Numbered from the stretch's first letter, positions 43,441 through 55,596 are shown. The stretch: 64,000 nucleotides of DNA from Cricetomys ansorgei (GCA_026225945.1 JAMJFZ010000289.1:737001-801000), one strand, 5' to 3'. Numbers and translations: made by a program. Notes: generated from the sequence alone by a model not told the origin.

Positions 43441-46359
43441 GAATAAAATGAAGTGAGAACGCTAACACGAAAGAAAATAATTACCAATTAAACTTAAAGC
43501 AGTGCTAAGTCATTATTACCAGGGGGATGCCCGGGATGTGGTTGCCTAACATTTCGATGTCACAGTTCTTACTTCTTATTGTCTTACGGGCTGCCAGGGT
43601 CCTGTTGTGGCACAAGTCTGTGAGCTGCCCTTGTACCAATATGGACCCGAAAGCTGTAGCAAAAACCATCTAGATTATGAGCTTGACAGTTCCCCAGTCT
43701 ATTCCACCCTAAACACAGAGTCACCGCGAGGGGTGGATGGAAGATGGGAGAAAGGTTTCGCCAGTGTCCCAACTGGGGAGTTTAAGGATCTGATGGCATG
43801 GAAAGATTGTTCCGAGAATGAAGCCATCTGCACTGCTAAGGCTCCAGCCATTTGGGGATGTTTCTAATTGTTCTGATGTTAGAAGGTTCTGAAATGGATT
43901 TTTCTGCACCGCCCCCAGCTACCACTACTGCAGACGCCCTCGGAGCAATGTTTATTTCAAAACCAAATTGAATCCATATGCCTGTCTTACTTAGACTTAA
44001 GTCAAAACTATGTTTAGCTTTAATTTATAAGGAAAAGAAAACTTTTTTTTCCCTCCCCCATGGAGATAGCAAAGAGAAGTTTCTCAAACTTGGGTAAACG
44101 TTTAAACAACGAATATTCAGGACTGAGGAATCACCATCTAAAATGGGAGGAGATGGGAAAAGGAGGGGGAGGGGGCTGGAAAACAAAAGCAATTAGGAAA
44201 GAGTTTTCCAGGGATGCTTAGAGTCTCCTTCCGTTCAAATGAACATTCCCAACCGCTTTGAACCCCTAATTGACTGTTCGGGTGTAGTCATCTTTCATTG
44301 GCATGAGAACAGGGCACAGTTTAGCCAAGTGTAAATTAGTTTTGATACCTCATCATGATTGTTGGATTGCTTTAAGATATTTTTGAAATAAACTTTTTTT
44401 TTTTTTTCATGCAAAGGGACCGGCTTTTGATCACTAATCGGTTTTAATGCCGTACGTGTTTATCTCTTGAGGATGAGCCAAATGCATTCAAGAGATGGGG
44501 CAGCTGTGCTGTCTGTAGGCCCAACTTGAGACCGATTTTTGAGGGGCTCCCTTCTGTCCTTGGGGCAATGAAATTACTCAGGAAGGTTTTCAAACAGGAA
44601 TGTAATTACTGGAGAGTTTAAGAACCCCTAACTCGGGAGGTCGATGAGAGGGTACAGACAGGAAGGTGTTGGCTATAGAGGGTACAGACTCAGAAGGGTG
44701 GTGAATCACTCAGGGCTGAAGCTGATGAGACTCTGAATTAAGGAAGAGGCAGCAGAGATGGGGGAAAAAACAAGAGAGCCAGCCACTCAAGATGTAGAAT
44801 CAACAGACCTCGCTGATGAACTGGGAAGGTAAGGGTAGCAGAATCGGGTAGAATGTCATCACATTTTTGACTGGGGGAACTCAAGGGATGGGGATATACC
44901 ACAAGATGGATATGGTATCAAAAAATTAGGTTTAAGACGGAACGCAGGGTAGACCATTGGGCTTAAGGAGCAGAAATGTCTCACTGAGATTGTGGATCAC
45001 AGCTTGGCACGGCTCCAGCAATGCTGCTCACAATCCTTGTCTTGCTTTCCAGATGACCTTGTTACACAGTATACACCAAGAGAAAAGACAAAGCCACTAA
45101 GGTAGCCAGCTGTGCTAACAACTGTGAGTGGAGAGCGTGCGGTAGAGGAAGAAGAGAAACTGTGACCCACTCTGGGGGCACAACTTGAGATGTTAATGGA
45201 CCAGGAAATGAAAGAGCTTCTCAGTCATTCTCTACCATACTGTAATGGAAAAGTCAGTATAGGAGACCATATGCATATAATACTTTTGTGAGGGTGAAAT
45301 AGGCTGACTTTTCTTAATTGCAGGATGGTAGGGAGTGGGTCTGCTAAGAGTTGATGGGTGAGTCAAGGCGATTCTGAAAGGTGAAACTTATGGAAGCTTT
45401 TGGCCTCTCTTATGAAGTGCAGGGCCTGTGAGACTGATGATGGTCTGCCAAGTTCTTTAAAGCAACTTCGAATGCAGTGGAAGGAAGGTTGGGATATTCC
45501 ACACAGGGGCTTATGAGCTGGGGCTCCATGATCACCGGATAACACAGGCTGAACTTGTTGACTTCTTCAATAGGCTCAGGCAGGACTGTGCCAACATGGC
45601 TACCTTTTGCTTGGCTCCAAAACCCTGGGTCTGGAGAGGTCGGTATGCACTTCTGCCTTTCAGGAAACACTGATGAGGAGAGGGCAAAAGAGCAAACTGG
45701 AGGTGGGGATTGCAGGAAAGGCGTGAAGGTGGACCGCTTCTGTCTGATCTCTTCCATTTTTGTCACAGTTCTGACTGTGTAGGCAGCGGCTCCCGTGTTC
45801 CTTTCCTTCATTTAGAAAGATGAAACATTTTCCTTGGAGACAGTGAACTAGGTTTAGCGTGGATGTTGTTGCTTTTGCTTTTTCTCAATGGTGAGCCACA
45901 AACTGAAGAAATGTCTCTGAGTGAGAAAGAGTTTCTGGCCTCAAGTATAAAGTGCTCATTTGAGTTTCTTATCAGGAAGGAAGGAACGAAGGAGCCCAGA
46001 CAGGCTGGAAGCTGGGTGGTGGTTGATGGCCTTGCTGGTGGTAGGAAAGCCTGTCTGTTAGCTTCTGTTTTGCCCCAAAGCCGGAGGCAGGACTGGTGAA
46101 TCCTGAGAGGAATGCCCTGTGCCTCTGTCTGCAGAGTCAGAGCTGGGGTCTGCTGCTGACACCCTTGTCAGAACCTTGCAGGGCTCCTGCTGGTAATGCT
46201 GGGGTGCCTGGCTCAGATGAAAGCACTTCCGTTCCTGCATGCATTTCCGACCCGCATGAGTTATCCTTTCCAGGAGCAGAAAGCAGAGCACCCAACAAAA
46301 TCCAAACATTCGTTTCTATGCTCTAACTCAGGAATTTAGGTTTCTCTGCAGCAGGCATG
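43441..46359. other. Long single-copy stretch, possible conserved element at 44200-44395
   Basis: 44200-44395 lacks repeats and carries many TAATT/AATTA and ATTTGAA-type words, ending in a T run at 44394-44408. A G-rich patch lies at 44147-44178. The 133-codon minus frame at 45410-45811 shows no domain. No gene could be supported. Confidence 0.35.
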
Positions 46360-46449
46360 CACGCCAGCACACATTTATTATATATTATTGAGCGACTAGG
46401 AGTTACAAAGACTCCCTGGTAGGCAGACAGATAGGGAGAGGGACCCTGG

Positions 46450-46850
46450 CTACTTAATAAAGGTGGTAAATTTTCAAGATGGCAGACATCTTCCTCATTC
46501 CCAAAAGTTCTGTAGGTGTTTGTCTCCCACCCCAGCTGATGGACTGGCTCAACAAATTCAAAGCCAGATCAGGACACAAAACTTGTGGGGCAATCAACTA
46601 TCCTAACTTTTTTCAAACTGACCAACCCTGACTTAGGAGAGGAAAACTCTTCAGAGACTTAAAAATCCCCCAGCTCTCAAGAAGAGATTGGATTTTTTTT
46701 CTTTTGGCTCCTGGAGTCCCCTCTCTGCCCTGCAGAGGGTTTTTTCTCTCTGTGCTATAAATGTGTGACCTCCAGTAAATCCCTACCGGGTTACTGATTC
46801 TATTTGTAGTGTGTAAGATTTCTCCCTGCCTCCTGTTGCCCTCAAGATTT
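46450..46850 (+). mobile_element. Possible retroviral LTR, family unassigned
   Basis: GGCTCCTGGAGTCCCC, then TCTCTCTGTGCTATAAATG and GACCTCCAGTAAATCC look like the promoter and poly(A) region of an LTR (TATAAA at 46756). The ends and target duplications were not resolved. Confidence 0.35.
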
Positions 46851-47621
46851 TTTCTTGCCTTTTAATTCTTTAACTGGCAGAGAAAATGAGTCTGATCAAG
46901 ACCCCTGCACTGTACCAATATCTCCATTATGGATACTGCAACATGTAAATGGTAGAGATAGTTGTAAAAACTAAACTAGTCTTTGGAAGTCTGGAAGTTC
47001 TGCTGGGTGGTGTTCATCAGCAGGACACACTGGGAGCTTCAGTTGAGGGACTGGCTGGTCTTTGGGGATTTTTTTAAGAAATGATGGATTGGGAGGGCCC
47101 AGCCTTCTGTGGGCAGTGTCACTCCTGGGCAGGTGGTCCTGGATTGTGTAAGAAGGAAAAGCAAGCCCGCAGGCAGCATTCCTCCAAAGGGCTCTGTTTC
47201 AGTTCTGCCTCTGGGTCTCTGCCCTGACTTCCCTCAGTGATACCGTGTGACCTGGGAGCTGCAGGATGATATAAACCCTTTCCTTCCTGTATTACTTTTG
47301 GGCACTGTTTCAGCACAGCAACAGAGACACAAAGTGGGACAGAAAGTAAAGCCGAGCACACATTTCCAAGCATGGCTGGTCCTCTTTCCAAAATCTCCAA
47401 CCATGTCTTCCACAGCTTCTTTGCTGGTGAGGGATCTTCTTCTGGGTGTATCAAAATACTCAATAATGAGGAAGAGGAGAACAGAAGTATCGAGAGGCAA
47501 ATATGACTGAGAGCCTCCAGGGAGTGCATGCTGATGAACAGTAAGATACATTTTTAAGAGGCAAACAAAAGAGAGCCCAGTACATCCCTCCTGATATGGA
47601 AAGCCAGAGAGAGGTGTGTGT
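46851..47621. other. Unassigned DNA
   Basis: 47100-47560 supports overlapping frames on both strands (up to 140 codons) without recognised domains. Confidence 0.3.
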
Positions 47622-47647
47622 GGGTAGGGGTGGGGGTGGGGGCGGGG
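47622..47647 (+). other. G-quadruplex candidate
   Basis: Five G runs of 3-5 bases separated by loops of one or two bases, the pattern of a stable intramolecular G-quadruplex. Confidence 0.85.
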
Positions 47648-47675
47648 AGTCAGCACTGTATAAACTGTGTGTACC

Positions 47676-48084
47676 TGTCTTAGGCAGGATTTCCACTGGT
47701 ATGAAAAAACACCATGACCAAAAGCAACATGGGGAGGAAAGGCTTTACTCCAGCTAACAGTTCCACATCACAGTCCATCGCTGAGGGGAGGCGGGCCAGG
47801 AACCTGGAGGCAGGAGCTGGTGCAGAGGCCATGGGGGACTGCTGCTTACTGGCTTGCTCTTAATGGCTTGCTCAATTCATTTTCTTAAAGCACCCAGGAT
47901 CACCCACCCAGGGGTGGTACCACCTACAGTGGTCTGGGGCCTCTCAAGTCAACCATCAGTCAAAAATAAAAAGCTCCTCAGGCTTGCCCACAGGCCAACC
48001 TGGTAGGGACATTTTCTCAGCTGAGGTTCTTTCTTCCCCAAAGGCTTCAGCTTGTGTCAGGTTGATGTAAAACTAGCCAGCGCA
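47676..48084 (-). mobile_element. Rodent LTR-like repeat, antisense, full length
   Basis: Starts TGTCTTAGGCAGGATTTCC, contains ACACCATGACCAAAAGCAAC and GGTGCAGAGGCCATGGG, and ends TGTAAAACTAGCCAGCGCA (TG...CA). A well-known rodent repeat; assignment to MaLR/ERVL is inferred from ends and homology. No target duplication was found. Confidence 0.8.
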
Positions 48085-48639
48085 ATGTGGGAACTTAGCT
48101 CAGGTCCCACAAGATGTCCAAGTGACCACTTCTAATTGCAAGTTTCCAGGATGCCATGATTCAAAGGCTGGTAGAAGAAGTGAATAGTTAAAAATGGTGG
48201 GTGAATTAATCGAGGCAGAACTATCTGTACAATTACATTAGCAACTGGTGTGTTAACTTATAATCGGTGGGAAGGAAACTTCTTACCTAATGTCCCCATT
48301 CCAGAAAATATGACATTTTCTCCTCCCTCCTCATTCCCACTTATTTGGCATTAAATTCTCTGCCCCCTTCAGGAGGCTTGCTATTGTTTTCTATATGAGT
48401 CTATTTTTTTCCTGCATTTTTAGTTGTTAATTTTGCTGGAGGCCAAAATCTTTTTTCTTTTTTTTTTTTAAAGAAGGTTTTCTTCCCCCTTTTCTAACGT
48501 ATATTGTCTGACAGCTTCTGAGCCTTCTAGAATGTTTGCATTTCCTCCCTTTGCAACTCACTTTCAAAATGTTTCTTTGACCTATAATCCCTAGAAATGG
48601 AAATGAAGTAAATTATTTCCTTATTCTTTAGGGCTGTGA
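48085..48639. other. Unassigned DNA
   Basis: T-rich patch at 48450-48470. No gene. Confidence 0.3.
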
Positions 48640-48820
48640 TGGACATTCTTTGATGTCATCTTGACCGGATTCAGGATTCCTTATTCACACTGGTTGTCTG
48701 TGAGGGTGCATCCAGGGGAGCTTAACAAGAAGGAAAACCCATTCTGAACACGGGTAACATCATCGTATGGGGTGGCACCCCAGGCTGAATAAAGGGGAAA
48801 AGATAGGTAAGCTCTAGAAT
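48640..48820 (+). mobile_element. Old LTR-like repeat fragment
   Basis: TGATGTCATCTTGACCGGAT, GTCTGTGAGGGTGCATCCAG, TGGGGTGGCACCCCAGG and CTGAATAAAGGGG follow a common rodent LTR-like repeat. The 3' half is lost or unrecognisable. Confidence 0.6.
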
Positions 48821-49905
48821 CCTTCTTTCTTTGCCTCCTGGTCCTCTAGATACAAGAGTGACTGGAATTTTGTGATCTCTTTATGGTCACCAGATAATGC
48901 AGGGGAAGACAGAGTTTCTACTGGGACTCTTAGTCTCATCAATAAAAGAATTTAATAATGGACTGTACAGACGATGACACCCTGTAAGCTGTGGTTGGGG
49001 CCCTGAGCCGAGTTCACACCTGTCCTTGTTGGTGAAGATTCTTTGGTATTGTCTGGTAATTCCCTTTCCGATAATGACCTACATGACTTTATGATCTGTG
49101 GACATCAAATTTTAATTATTGGGCGAATACTGTTATTGTCGTCATCAGAAATGACGTTTAAAGTTTGTGACTTGAGGACTATACCTGTAGTTCGTTTAGC
49201 TCACTGCGTTCAGGGCTGCCTAGACTGAGCAGGTAAATTTGTTTCTCTTCATATTTGCCAAATAGACAATTATTACTAATTTCGGGGGGAAATAATTTCA
49301 TCTCTATCGCATGACCAATATTTGCAGGTCCATAATTTTGTTGCAGCTTAAAAGTTATTAAAATATAGAGATGATGCTAGTGGGTGCTCATTCAACAAGC
49401 AGCAAGTAGTCACGATTGTCACAATGCAGGGCCGTCTTGGCTTAACGAACAAGCTTGTAGGCTGTACTGCTAGGTGTCTCTACAACCGGGAGTGTCCGCC
49501 ACTGCGACCGTGCTGTGAAAGAGCTTTCACAAAACTATGAGAGGCAAGTGGAAACAAGAGGACTACAAAGGGGCCTTCGGCTGGCATGTTAGGGGTGAGG
49601 AGGCAGAAGATGGTGGGTAAACAGAAGTGGTGAAGTGGAACACTGGGTAAGGAAGGCTAAGCAGGAAGGGACGCAGGAAGATGGGGGAAGTCAGAGAGTG
49701 AAGAGGGTGGGGGGTGCCAACCCAAAGGAACGGGTATGGAAAAAAAGTAAGTTAAATAAGAGAAGAACACACATTAGGTGAAGGAGGGAGGAATAAAGGA
49801 CAAAGCAGAGTTGGGAACTGGGGAATGGAGGAGGGGTGAGTGGGTGGGTTGGCCAAAACTAAGGATCTATGGAAACATGGAATCTTATGGAAACCCACTA
49901 CCTAG
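48821..49905. other. Single-copy DNA, strong candidate conserved element at 49020-49400
   Basis: 49020-49400 has no repeat, balanced composition and dense homeodomain-type words (TTTTAATTATTG at 49111, ACAATTATTACTAATT at 49266), plus AAATGACGTTTAAAG at 49148. Purine-rich sequence follows at 49540-49860. Conservation is inferred. Confidence 0.4.
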
Positions 49906-50013
49906 TGTATATACATTTATATGTAATTTTATATAATAAATATATTAAATATAAATTATATATATGTGTGTGTATATAAGAAAGAGAGAGAGAGAAAGAG
50001 AGAGAGAGAGAGT
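49906..50013. repeat. AT-rich plus GA dinucleotide repeat
   Basis: TA-rich sequence with a GTGTGTGTATATA segment, then AGAGAGAG repeats (49981-50011). Confidence 0.95.
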
Positions 50014-50325
50014 TTGAATAGAATTACTCGTGGGTGGTCAATGTCACTCCCAGCAGACACTGTTATTAAATGAAAATCGATGTATAATGCACGGCGTACC
50101 TCCCTAGGAGTTTAGAGGCCTCAGAAGTCTCTGGAACAACACAGAATATTGACATCACCCTTGGTTACCTACCATAACTCTGTGATAAGATCCTGCTGTT
50201 AAAGGCATCATACATATTGGCTGCAGGACACAGAGAAAGTAACCTCAATCTGACCAGGAAACTCCTCACCCCCCGCCCCCCACGGCTAGCTTTCACAGAA
50301 GGTGCTGTGGGTCTCTGAGGGGCAT

Positions 50326-50402
50326 GCTAAATGAAATGATTCAGATTCCAAAAGGCATATGCTGTATGTTCTCGCTCATGGATGAAAGCTTTAACAGGTC
50401 TG
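50326..50402 (+). mobile_element. Small ancient L1 3' fragment
   Basis: CTAAATGAAATGATTCAGAT, CAAAAGGCATATGCTG and ATGTTCTCGCTCATGG match the sense 3' part of L1. It is cut by the following B1. Confidence 0.65.
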
Positions 50403-50562
50403 AATGCCAGGCAGAGATGGCACATGCCTTTGCACTCAGCAGGCAGAGGCAAGCTGATCTCTGTGAGTTCAAGGCCAGCCTGGTCTACAGAGTGAGTTCC
50501 AGGACAGTCAGAGTTACAACAGAGAAACCCTGTCTTGGAAAACCAAAAAAAAAAATGACTCT
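50403..50562 (+). mobile_element. B1 SINE
   Basis: AGATGGCACATGCCTTTGCA, GCTGATCTCTGTGAGTTCAA and CCAGCCTGGTCTACAGAGTG, then AGAAACCCTGTC and an A tail. Well preserved. Confidence 0.97.
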
Positions 50563-51774
50563 GCCACTGACAGGTTTCCCAAGTTCCAGTGGAAGGCCCC
50601 CCAACACGCACATGGGCAGCTCTAACTGGATTTAGTGGGTTATTATTATGTTTTAAAAGCATGAAGTTGGTCGGGATTGGGGCTTGTGAGAGGGGACTTA
50701 GGTAGACTTGGAGACTCGGAATTTATATCCGATCTTATTTCGTTGTACACATGTATGATAGTTTCAGAGTTTTCAAGGTCCTGTGAGGCGATAACAAAGA
50801 ACAAGTAAAATATCTGAAAGTCAGCCGGGCTTTGATGAACCCACAATAACTGTGTTAGCTCTTTCAAGGAATTTCTCTGTGGATATTTAGAAAATATGTA
50901 AAAAGAAAAAAAGTACTCTTATAGAAACAAGAAACAAAAATAATAAAAGAATCAAAAAAAGTTTGCACACACTTCTCCAATCCCAAAGGGTATGAGGCAA
51001 CATTGGATCCCAGTATTTCTTTACATAAAGGGCAACTGCAGTTCGAGAGAGCGGGACAGGATGACGTCATTCAGCGTATGCTACTCACCGCCGGGCCCCT
51101 CCCTTCGTGCCTTGCGGTGCTGCCCAGGGCGGATGGCTTGGTCACACCTGCGAGCCTGCTGTACTAGTCCTGCTCAGCCATCATTGACGTTACTTAGCCG
51201 TATGCTACAGTGGACAGTTGTCATCTGTCACACTTGAGCTCTGCTGACTGGTCAGAATCACACAGGTCCAGCCAGTTTGATCCACTCTGGTAGTGTCTTC
51301 TGTCTCTGCTCGTTCTTTTGCATTCTTCATTTCTTCATTTCTCCCCCTTAACGATATAGTTCCTGAAGCTTCTCCTGAAATTTTACCCAGTTGCCATGCT
51401 TCATATTTCCTATCTTTCCTTCTTGTTCTTATCACGGGCTCTCAGTTATGTTCTCCTGTCTCAGCTTTGCTGGTCACCAGTCATGCTTGCCCTTGCACAG
51501 AATGGTGAGGCCTGCGATCTCCGTTTTGTTCCGGGGCATCAGCAGGCAGGAGTCTGGACCGACTGCGTGGGCAGTTCTGTTTCCCTTGGCTGCTGATTCT
51601 CCCCAGGAAGAAATGTCTAGCATCCCACATGCAAGTTTCCACTCTGGGTTTCTGGTAAGTCAATTATCATACATACATGTGTTTTCCTCTTCTGCATATG
51701 TTTACCTCTCATCTGCAGATAGCTTGTAAAAGCTGAGGCAAAGTTTAAATAATAGCAAATTAATCTTATACAGG
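50563..51774. other. Single-copy DNA with a CRE-bearing GC-rich patch
   Basis: 51045-51160 is locally GC- and CpG-rich. 51280-51730 is open in several frames without recognised domains. No exon could be supported. Confidence 0.35.
51062..51069. promoter_or_regulatory. Consensus cAMP-response element (CREB/ATF site)
   Basis: The perfect palindrome TGACGTCA, next to a short CpG-containing GC-rich patch (51086-51140). A lone 8-bp match can occur by chance; the CpG context raises the interest. Confidence 0.4.
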
Positions 51775-51996
51775 ACAATGTGATGGTTTTTTACAATGGT
51801 GTATAAACAGTACTTCTGTTTAGTTTGATACAGCCTTTGCCCACCCCACCACCAAGACCCCCGGACCCTTTAGCACCCATTTTCCATGTTATTCCACCTG
51901 CATCTAACTCCTAACAGCCACTCACCCACCTATTTTGCCTCTTTATGGATTTGCCTGTCCTGGCTGTTTCCTATAAATGGAATCAGAAGACGTGAC
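51775..51996 (-). mobile_element. Ancient L1 3' region, antisense, left part (interrupted)
   Basis: TTTATGGATTTGCCTGTCCT, GGCTGTTTCCTATAAATGG and AATCAGAAGACGTGAC are antisense landmarks of an old mammalian L1. The sequence continues at 52412 across an LTR insertion. Confidence 0.8.
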
Positions 51997-52411
51997 TGTC
52001 TTAATTTAGGGTCTCTTTGGCTGTGCTAAAACACTACAGCCAAAAGCAACTTGGGGAAGGAAGAGATTATGTCAGCTTATACTTGCAGTCCATTTCCAGG
52101 GAAGTCAGGGCAGGAACTCAAGGTAGGAATGCGTAGGCGTGCAGGGATGCATAAGCCATGGAGGAATGCTTCTCACCGGCTTGCTGCTCGGGCTTGCTCA
52201 CCCTACCTTCTTATACCAGGGCCGCTGGTCCAGGGGTGGCACTGCCGAGTGAGCTTGGTCCTCCCAAATCAATCATCAATCAAGAGAAAGGTGCCACAGG
52301 CTTGACCACAGGCCAATATGGCCAGGGGCTGGGGGAGCATTTTCTCAAGTAAGGTTCCATCTTCCTTATAACCCTAGCGTGTGTCAACTTGACATAAAGC
52401 TAGCCAGGAAA
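51997..52411 (-). mobile_element. Rodent LTR-like repeat inserted in ancient L1, 5-bp target duplication
   Basis: Starts TGTCTTAATTTAGGGTC, contains CAAAAGCAACTTGGGGAAGG and AAGCCATGGAGGAATGC, and ends TTGACATAAAGCTAGCCAGG. GTGAC (51992-51996) and ATGAC (52412-52416) flank it, a one-mismatch 5-bp duplication consistent with the ERVL/MaLR class. Same family as 47676-48084. Confidence 0.8.
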
Positions 52412-52545
52412 ATGACCTTCGGGTGTGGCTTCTTTCACTTTCCTTGGAAATTTATTTGCGTTGTAGCTACCGGCATTTCATTTCTTTTCACGGTTGAAAG
52501 ATGTCCTGCTGCACAAACGTATATTGTTTATTTATTTACCAGCTG
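52412..52545 (-). mobile_element. Ancient L1 3' region, antisense, right part
   Basis: GGGTGTGGCTTCTTTCACTT directly continues the L1 order broken at 51996, then TCATTTCTTTTCACGGTTG. Confidence 0.75.
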
Positions 52546-53634
52546 AGGCTCATCTGCCCTAGTCCTTTCTGCAGACTTCTACAACTGTACTCCTTTAAAG
52601 ATATTCTCTGTAAGATTTGGGAAAGTACGAGGGGGAAAGACCCATTCAATTGCTGTATTTAACCTACAGTATTTGCATAGTTTTAAAATTAATAACTACG
52701 TTGTGTTTCTGCTTGACAAGTGCACACATACTCGAGCTCATACAGTGCAAAGAAAAATGACCTTGCTCTTAGCAAACCAGAATCCAAGGCAATAAACAAC
52801 GGCTTACAGTGATACCCGTTATTTAAATCAAATGTGTCTATATAGTCTTTTATAACCTGAAATGGTACTTTAAACCATTTGGCTCACATATCTCCTTTTC
52901 ATTATTAATTAGTATTAGTCATATGTTGCATTATTATTGTTACTAACAGAAATTAGAATCGTGTCTAAAACTCATGTCATCCACGTCTTCAGGCTGGAGG
53001 TTGTGGGACCACGGGTGAGCAGGTCGCCTAGCCTCCAGTGTAACTCTGGCAGAATGGGTGCTACGCAGTCACAGCTTGGTCCATTTCATTGGAATACGAT
53101 GATTGCCTATGGCGATTTTGAAGATTTCATACGTATTGAGTCCCTACTGATTCACTAAGACGCGAGTATAGCGAATACAAAACGTCACCCGCAGTCTCTC
53201 GATTATGACGAATCAGAAGTTTTTAGTGGTCCTGTGAGTCCTTGCATTTCTAACGTTTTCATAATTATAATCATCTCGATAGGTACAACGTAATTTTCTG
53301 CTTTATTCCACTTATATCGTGCTATCAACATTTCATTTTATTGCTTTAAAAGCTTCGTAATTACTATCTAGAGGCCAAATCACATTTCATTACGTGTGTA
53401 TACTGTGATTTGCTTAGTAATTCTCCTAAGGTTGTTTTCAGATACGTGGGGTAATTGTGATAATTGAATGGGAGCAATTAATACATATTTAGAGCAAATG
53501 GCCTTAATTATAGATCATAGGAATCATAGGCTTTTATCTCAGATAAGCCTAATTTTATTCTCGGTTGACCACTAAGCTTTCTGGTCTTTGGAAAGCTGCT
53601 TTAAATGTACTTTTTAATTTCAATTCTTGGTTGA
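52546..53634. other. Single-copy DNA, strong candidate conserved element at 53160-53600
   Basis: 53330-53600 is repeat-free and holds TCGTAATTACTATC (53355), GATAATTGAATGGGAGCAAT (53459) and GGCCTTAATTATAGATC (53500), a density of homeodomain-type sites common in developmental enhancers. No coding potential. Function inferred from texture only. Confidence 0.45.
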
Positions 53635-54075
53635 GGTCTCATTTACAGATGATGAGATACAGACCTCCAAAGTATAACAATATGTTTTTATAAACTGCAC
53701 ACTTGTATGGCCATATATGCACCTTGCAAACATAATCACAATTCCAAGTTCAAGCACTGTAAGCTCGTAGTGTATTTTAAAATTGGTATAAATGGGATCA
53801 TTCAGCATATTCACTTTTGCCTGATTCTTCGGTTCGGTGAAATGTGTTTGAAATTCAGTGTATCGGTTTGGAAGCCTGTATTTAATATGTCTGCGTACTA
53901 CTGTTCTGCACAGTCGTCCTGCCATCAGCTTGCCCTTTCTTCTGATAGTGACCATCTATTCTGTCAGGCTGTTATGAGTAGAGCTGCTAGGGCCATTTTT
54001 GTACAAGTCTTTTCTGTGACTGCACATACACCCAGTTCTCTTGGTTGTGTATCTAGGAGTAAAGTCGCCGTTGAT
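53635..54075 (-). mobile_element. Ancient L1 3' region, antisense
   Basis: AATTGGTATAAATGGGATCA, GCTGTTATGAGTAGAGCTGC, TTTGTACAAGTCTTTTCTGT and GGTTGTGTATCTAGGAGTAA follow the antisense L1 order. Highly diverged; frames are incidental. Confidence 0.8.
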
Positions 54076-55596
54076 AGAGTAAGTGGGATTGGGAGACGCT
54101 AACAAATGTGAACAGTCAACACAGTGAATGGGTTGGAAAATATGCCACTTATTGACTTGGGTGAAGAGTTTAATTGCTCTGAAACTCAGGTAGATAACAC
54201 ATACCTTGCACGTATGCTTTGAAGAGTCAAATGTATAAAGTGAAAGAGCATAAAATATATAAAACGCGTAGGGTATAAAGAGCACGGGATCTGGGAAGCA
54301 GGAAACACTTACTGTGTAGGATCTTTGACTATGGCAAAGATGATGAGGAGACAGTGATGGCGTCCCCAAATGCTCGGACGGGCAGACCCGCTGAGTCAAA
54401 GAGTAAGCTTCCCTTTCATCTTTGGAAGGGAGCGTGGAAATGTCCACGGCGGCCTCCCCTTCACATGGTCCTGAGTTGTGGTTCTCAGCAGGATTTTAGA
54501 TTCCCGCTGCTGAGATTCTGATTTGACTTTCTAAGATGGGCCCCACATTGTTCACGGAGAGCCACTGCCCAGCAGAAGGGCTGGTTTACAGCTCACCCCA
54601 CAGACGTGGCCACTTTCCAGGCTTCCAAGGGGGTCTGGTGAGTGACCTCCTGCCCTTCGCTGTGCTGATCATCCCATCTCAGCGGCACGTTGGACTCCGC
54701 AGCTGTTGCGTTTTGTTGGCTCCTCCCCTTCCCTCCTGTTTATCTTCTAAATCCCAGGCTAGCCACTTAGGGATGTGTCTCTGTTGCTAAGCTGCCGCAG
54801 AATGCCGCAGAATGAATCTTCTCAGCTGTCACCTTATCAATATTCTATCCTTTGTTTTTACTTTTTCACTTAAAATGAACACAAGCACGGCAAACTCCTC
54901 CAGCCTCTGGCAGCTGGTACTGGCATGTGTGGCTGATCTTACCTTCAAGGTGCAGATCACACGAGCAGACTGTTGAAAGTTGTTGTGACTTTAGGAGCAG
55001 CTGGCTTTTCTTCTCTGTCTCTTTCTCTCTCCAAACTTTATCTTCCCTATTAGTTATCAATTAGTAATGTATGGATACCCAGGTGGGAAGTTTGAAGAGG
55101 CGTATGTAGTGGTCCAAGACAGCAACAATTGTTTTTGCGTGTGCTAGTCTGTCTGTACACAGTCAATGTACTTTTTCAGCTGCGGAAGATCCTACAAGAA
55201 TAACCCTGGTTACTCTGCTTTTGAAGCCCATATGTTAAAGAAGCATGATCGACACCTGATAGAAAAAAAAGGGGGGAGCCAAAAAGTAAAAATGGATGTT
55301 GGGCATATAAAATTGTTCAATTTTATTTCTAAATAAAATGCAAATAAATAGCTAATAATGCAGAAAAAAAAAAAAAGCAACTAAAAAGCTTGGGCATATA
55401 CTTTTCCAGAGAGGCAGAGAAATGATGGGCTAGCTCTACATGGCTAAAGGAAGTATAAAATGACATACTGTGCAGCTTAGACTACATAGTTCCAAAATAA
55501 ACTGGGCTGCAATATGAACTGTCTCAAAAAACAAACAGAGACACGCACATGAACAAGAGCAACAAAACAAAGCAACAGCAACAATAAACAAAAGAA
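54076..55596. other. Unassigned DNA
   Basis: A-rich patches at 55262-55270 and 55362-55375. 55395-55535 ends with a CTGTCTCAAAAAACAAAC tail and may be a very decayed B1. A 163-codon minus frame at 53956-54447 has no recognisable domain. Confidence 0.35.

Noticed and set aside
45410..45811. 133-codon minus frame
   Set aside because: No recognisable domain or splice signals; could be chance in a G+C-richer stretch.
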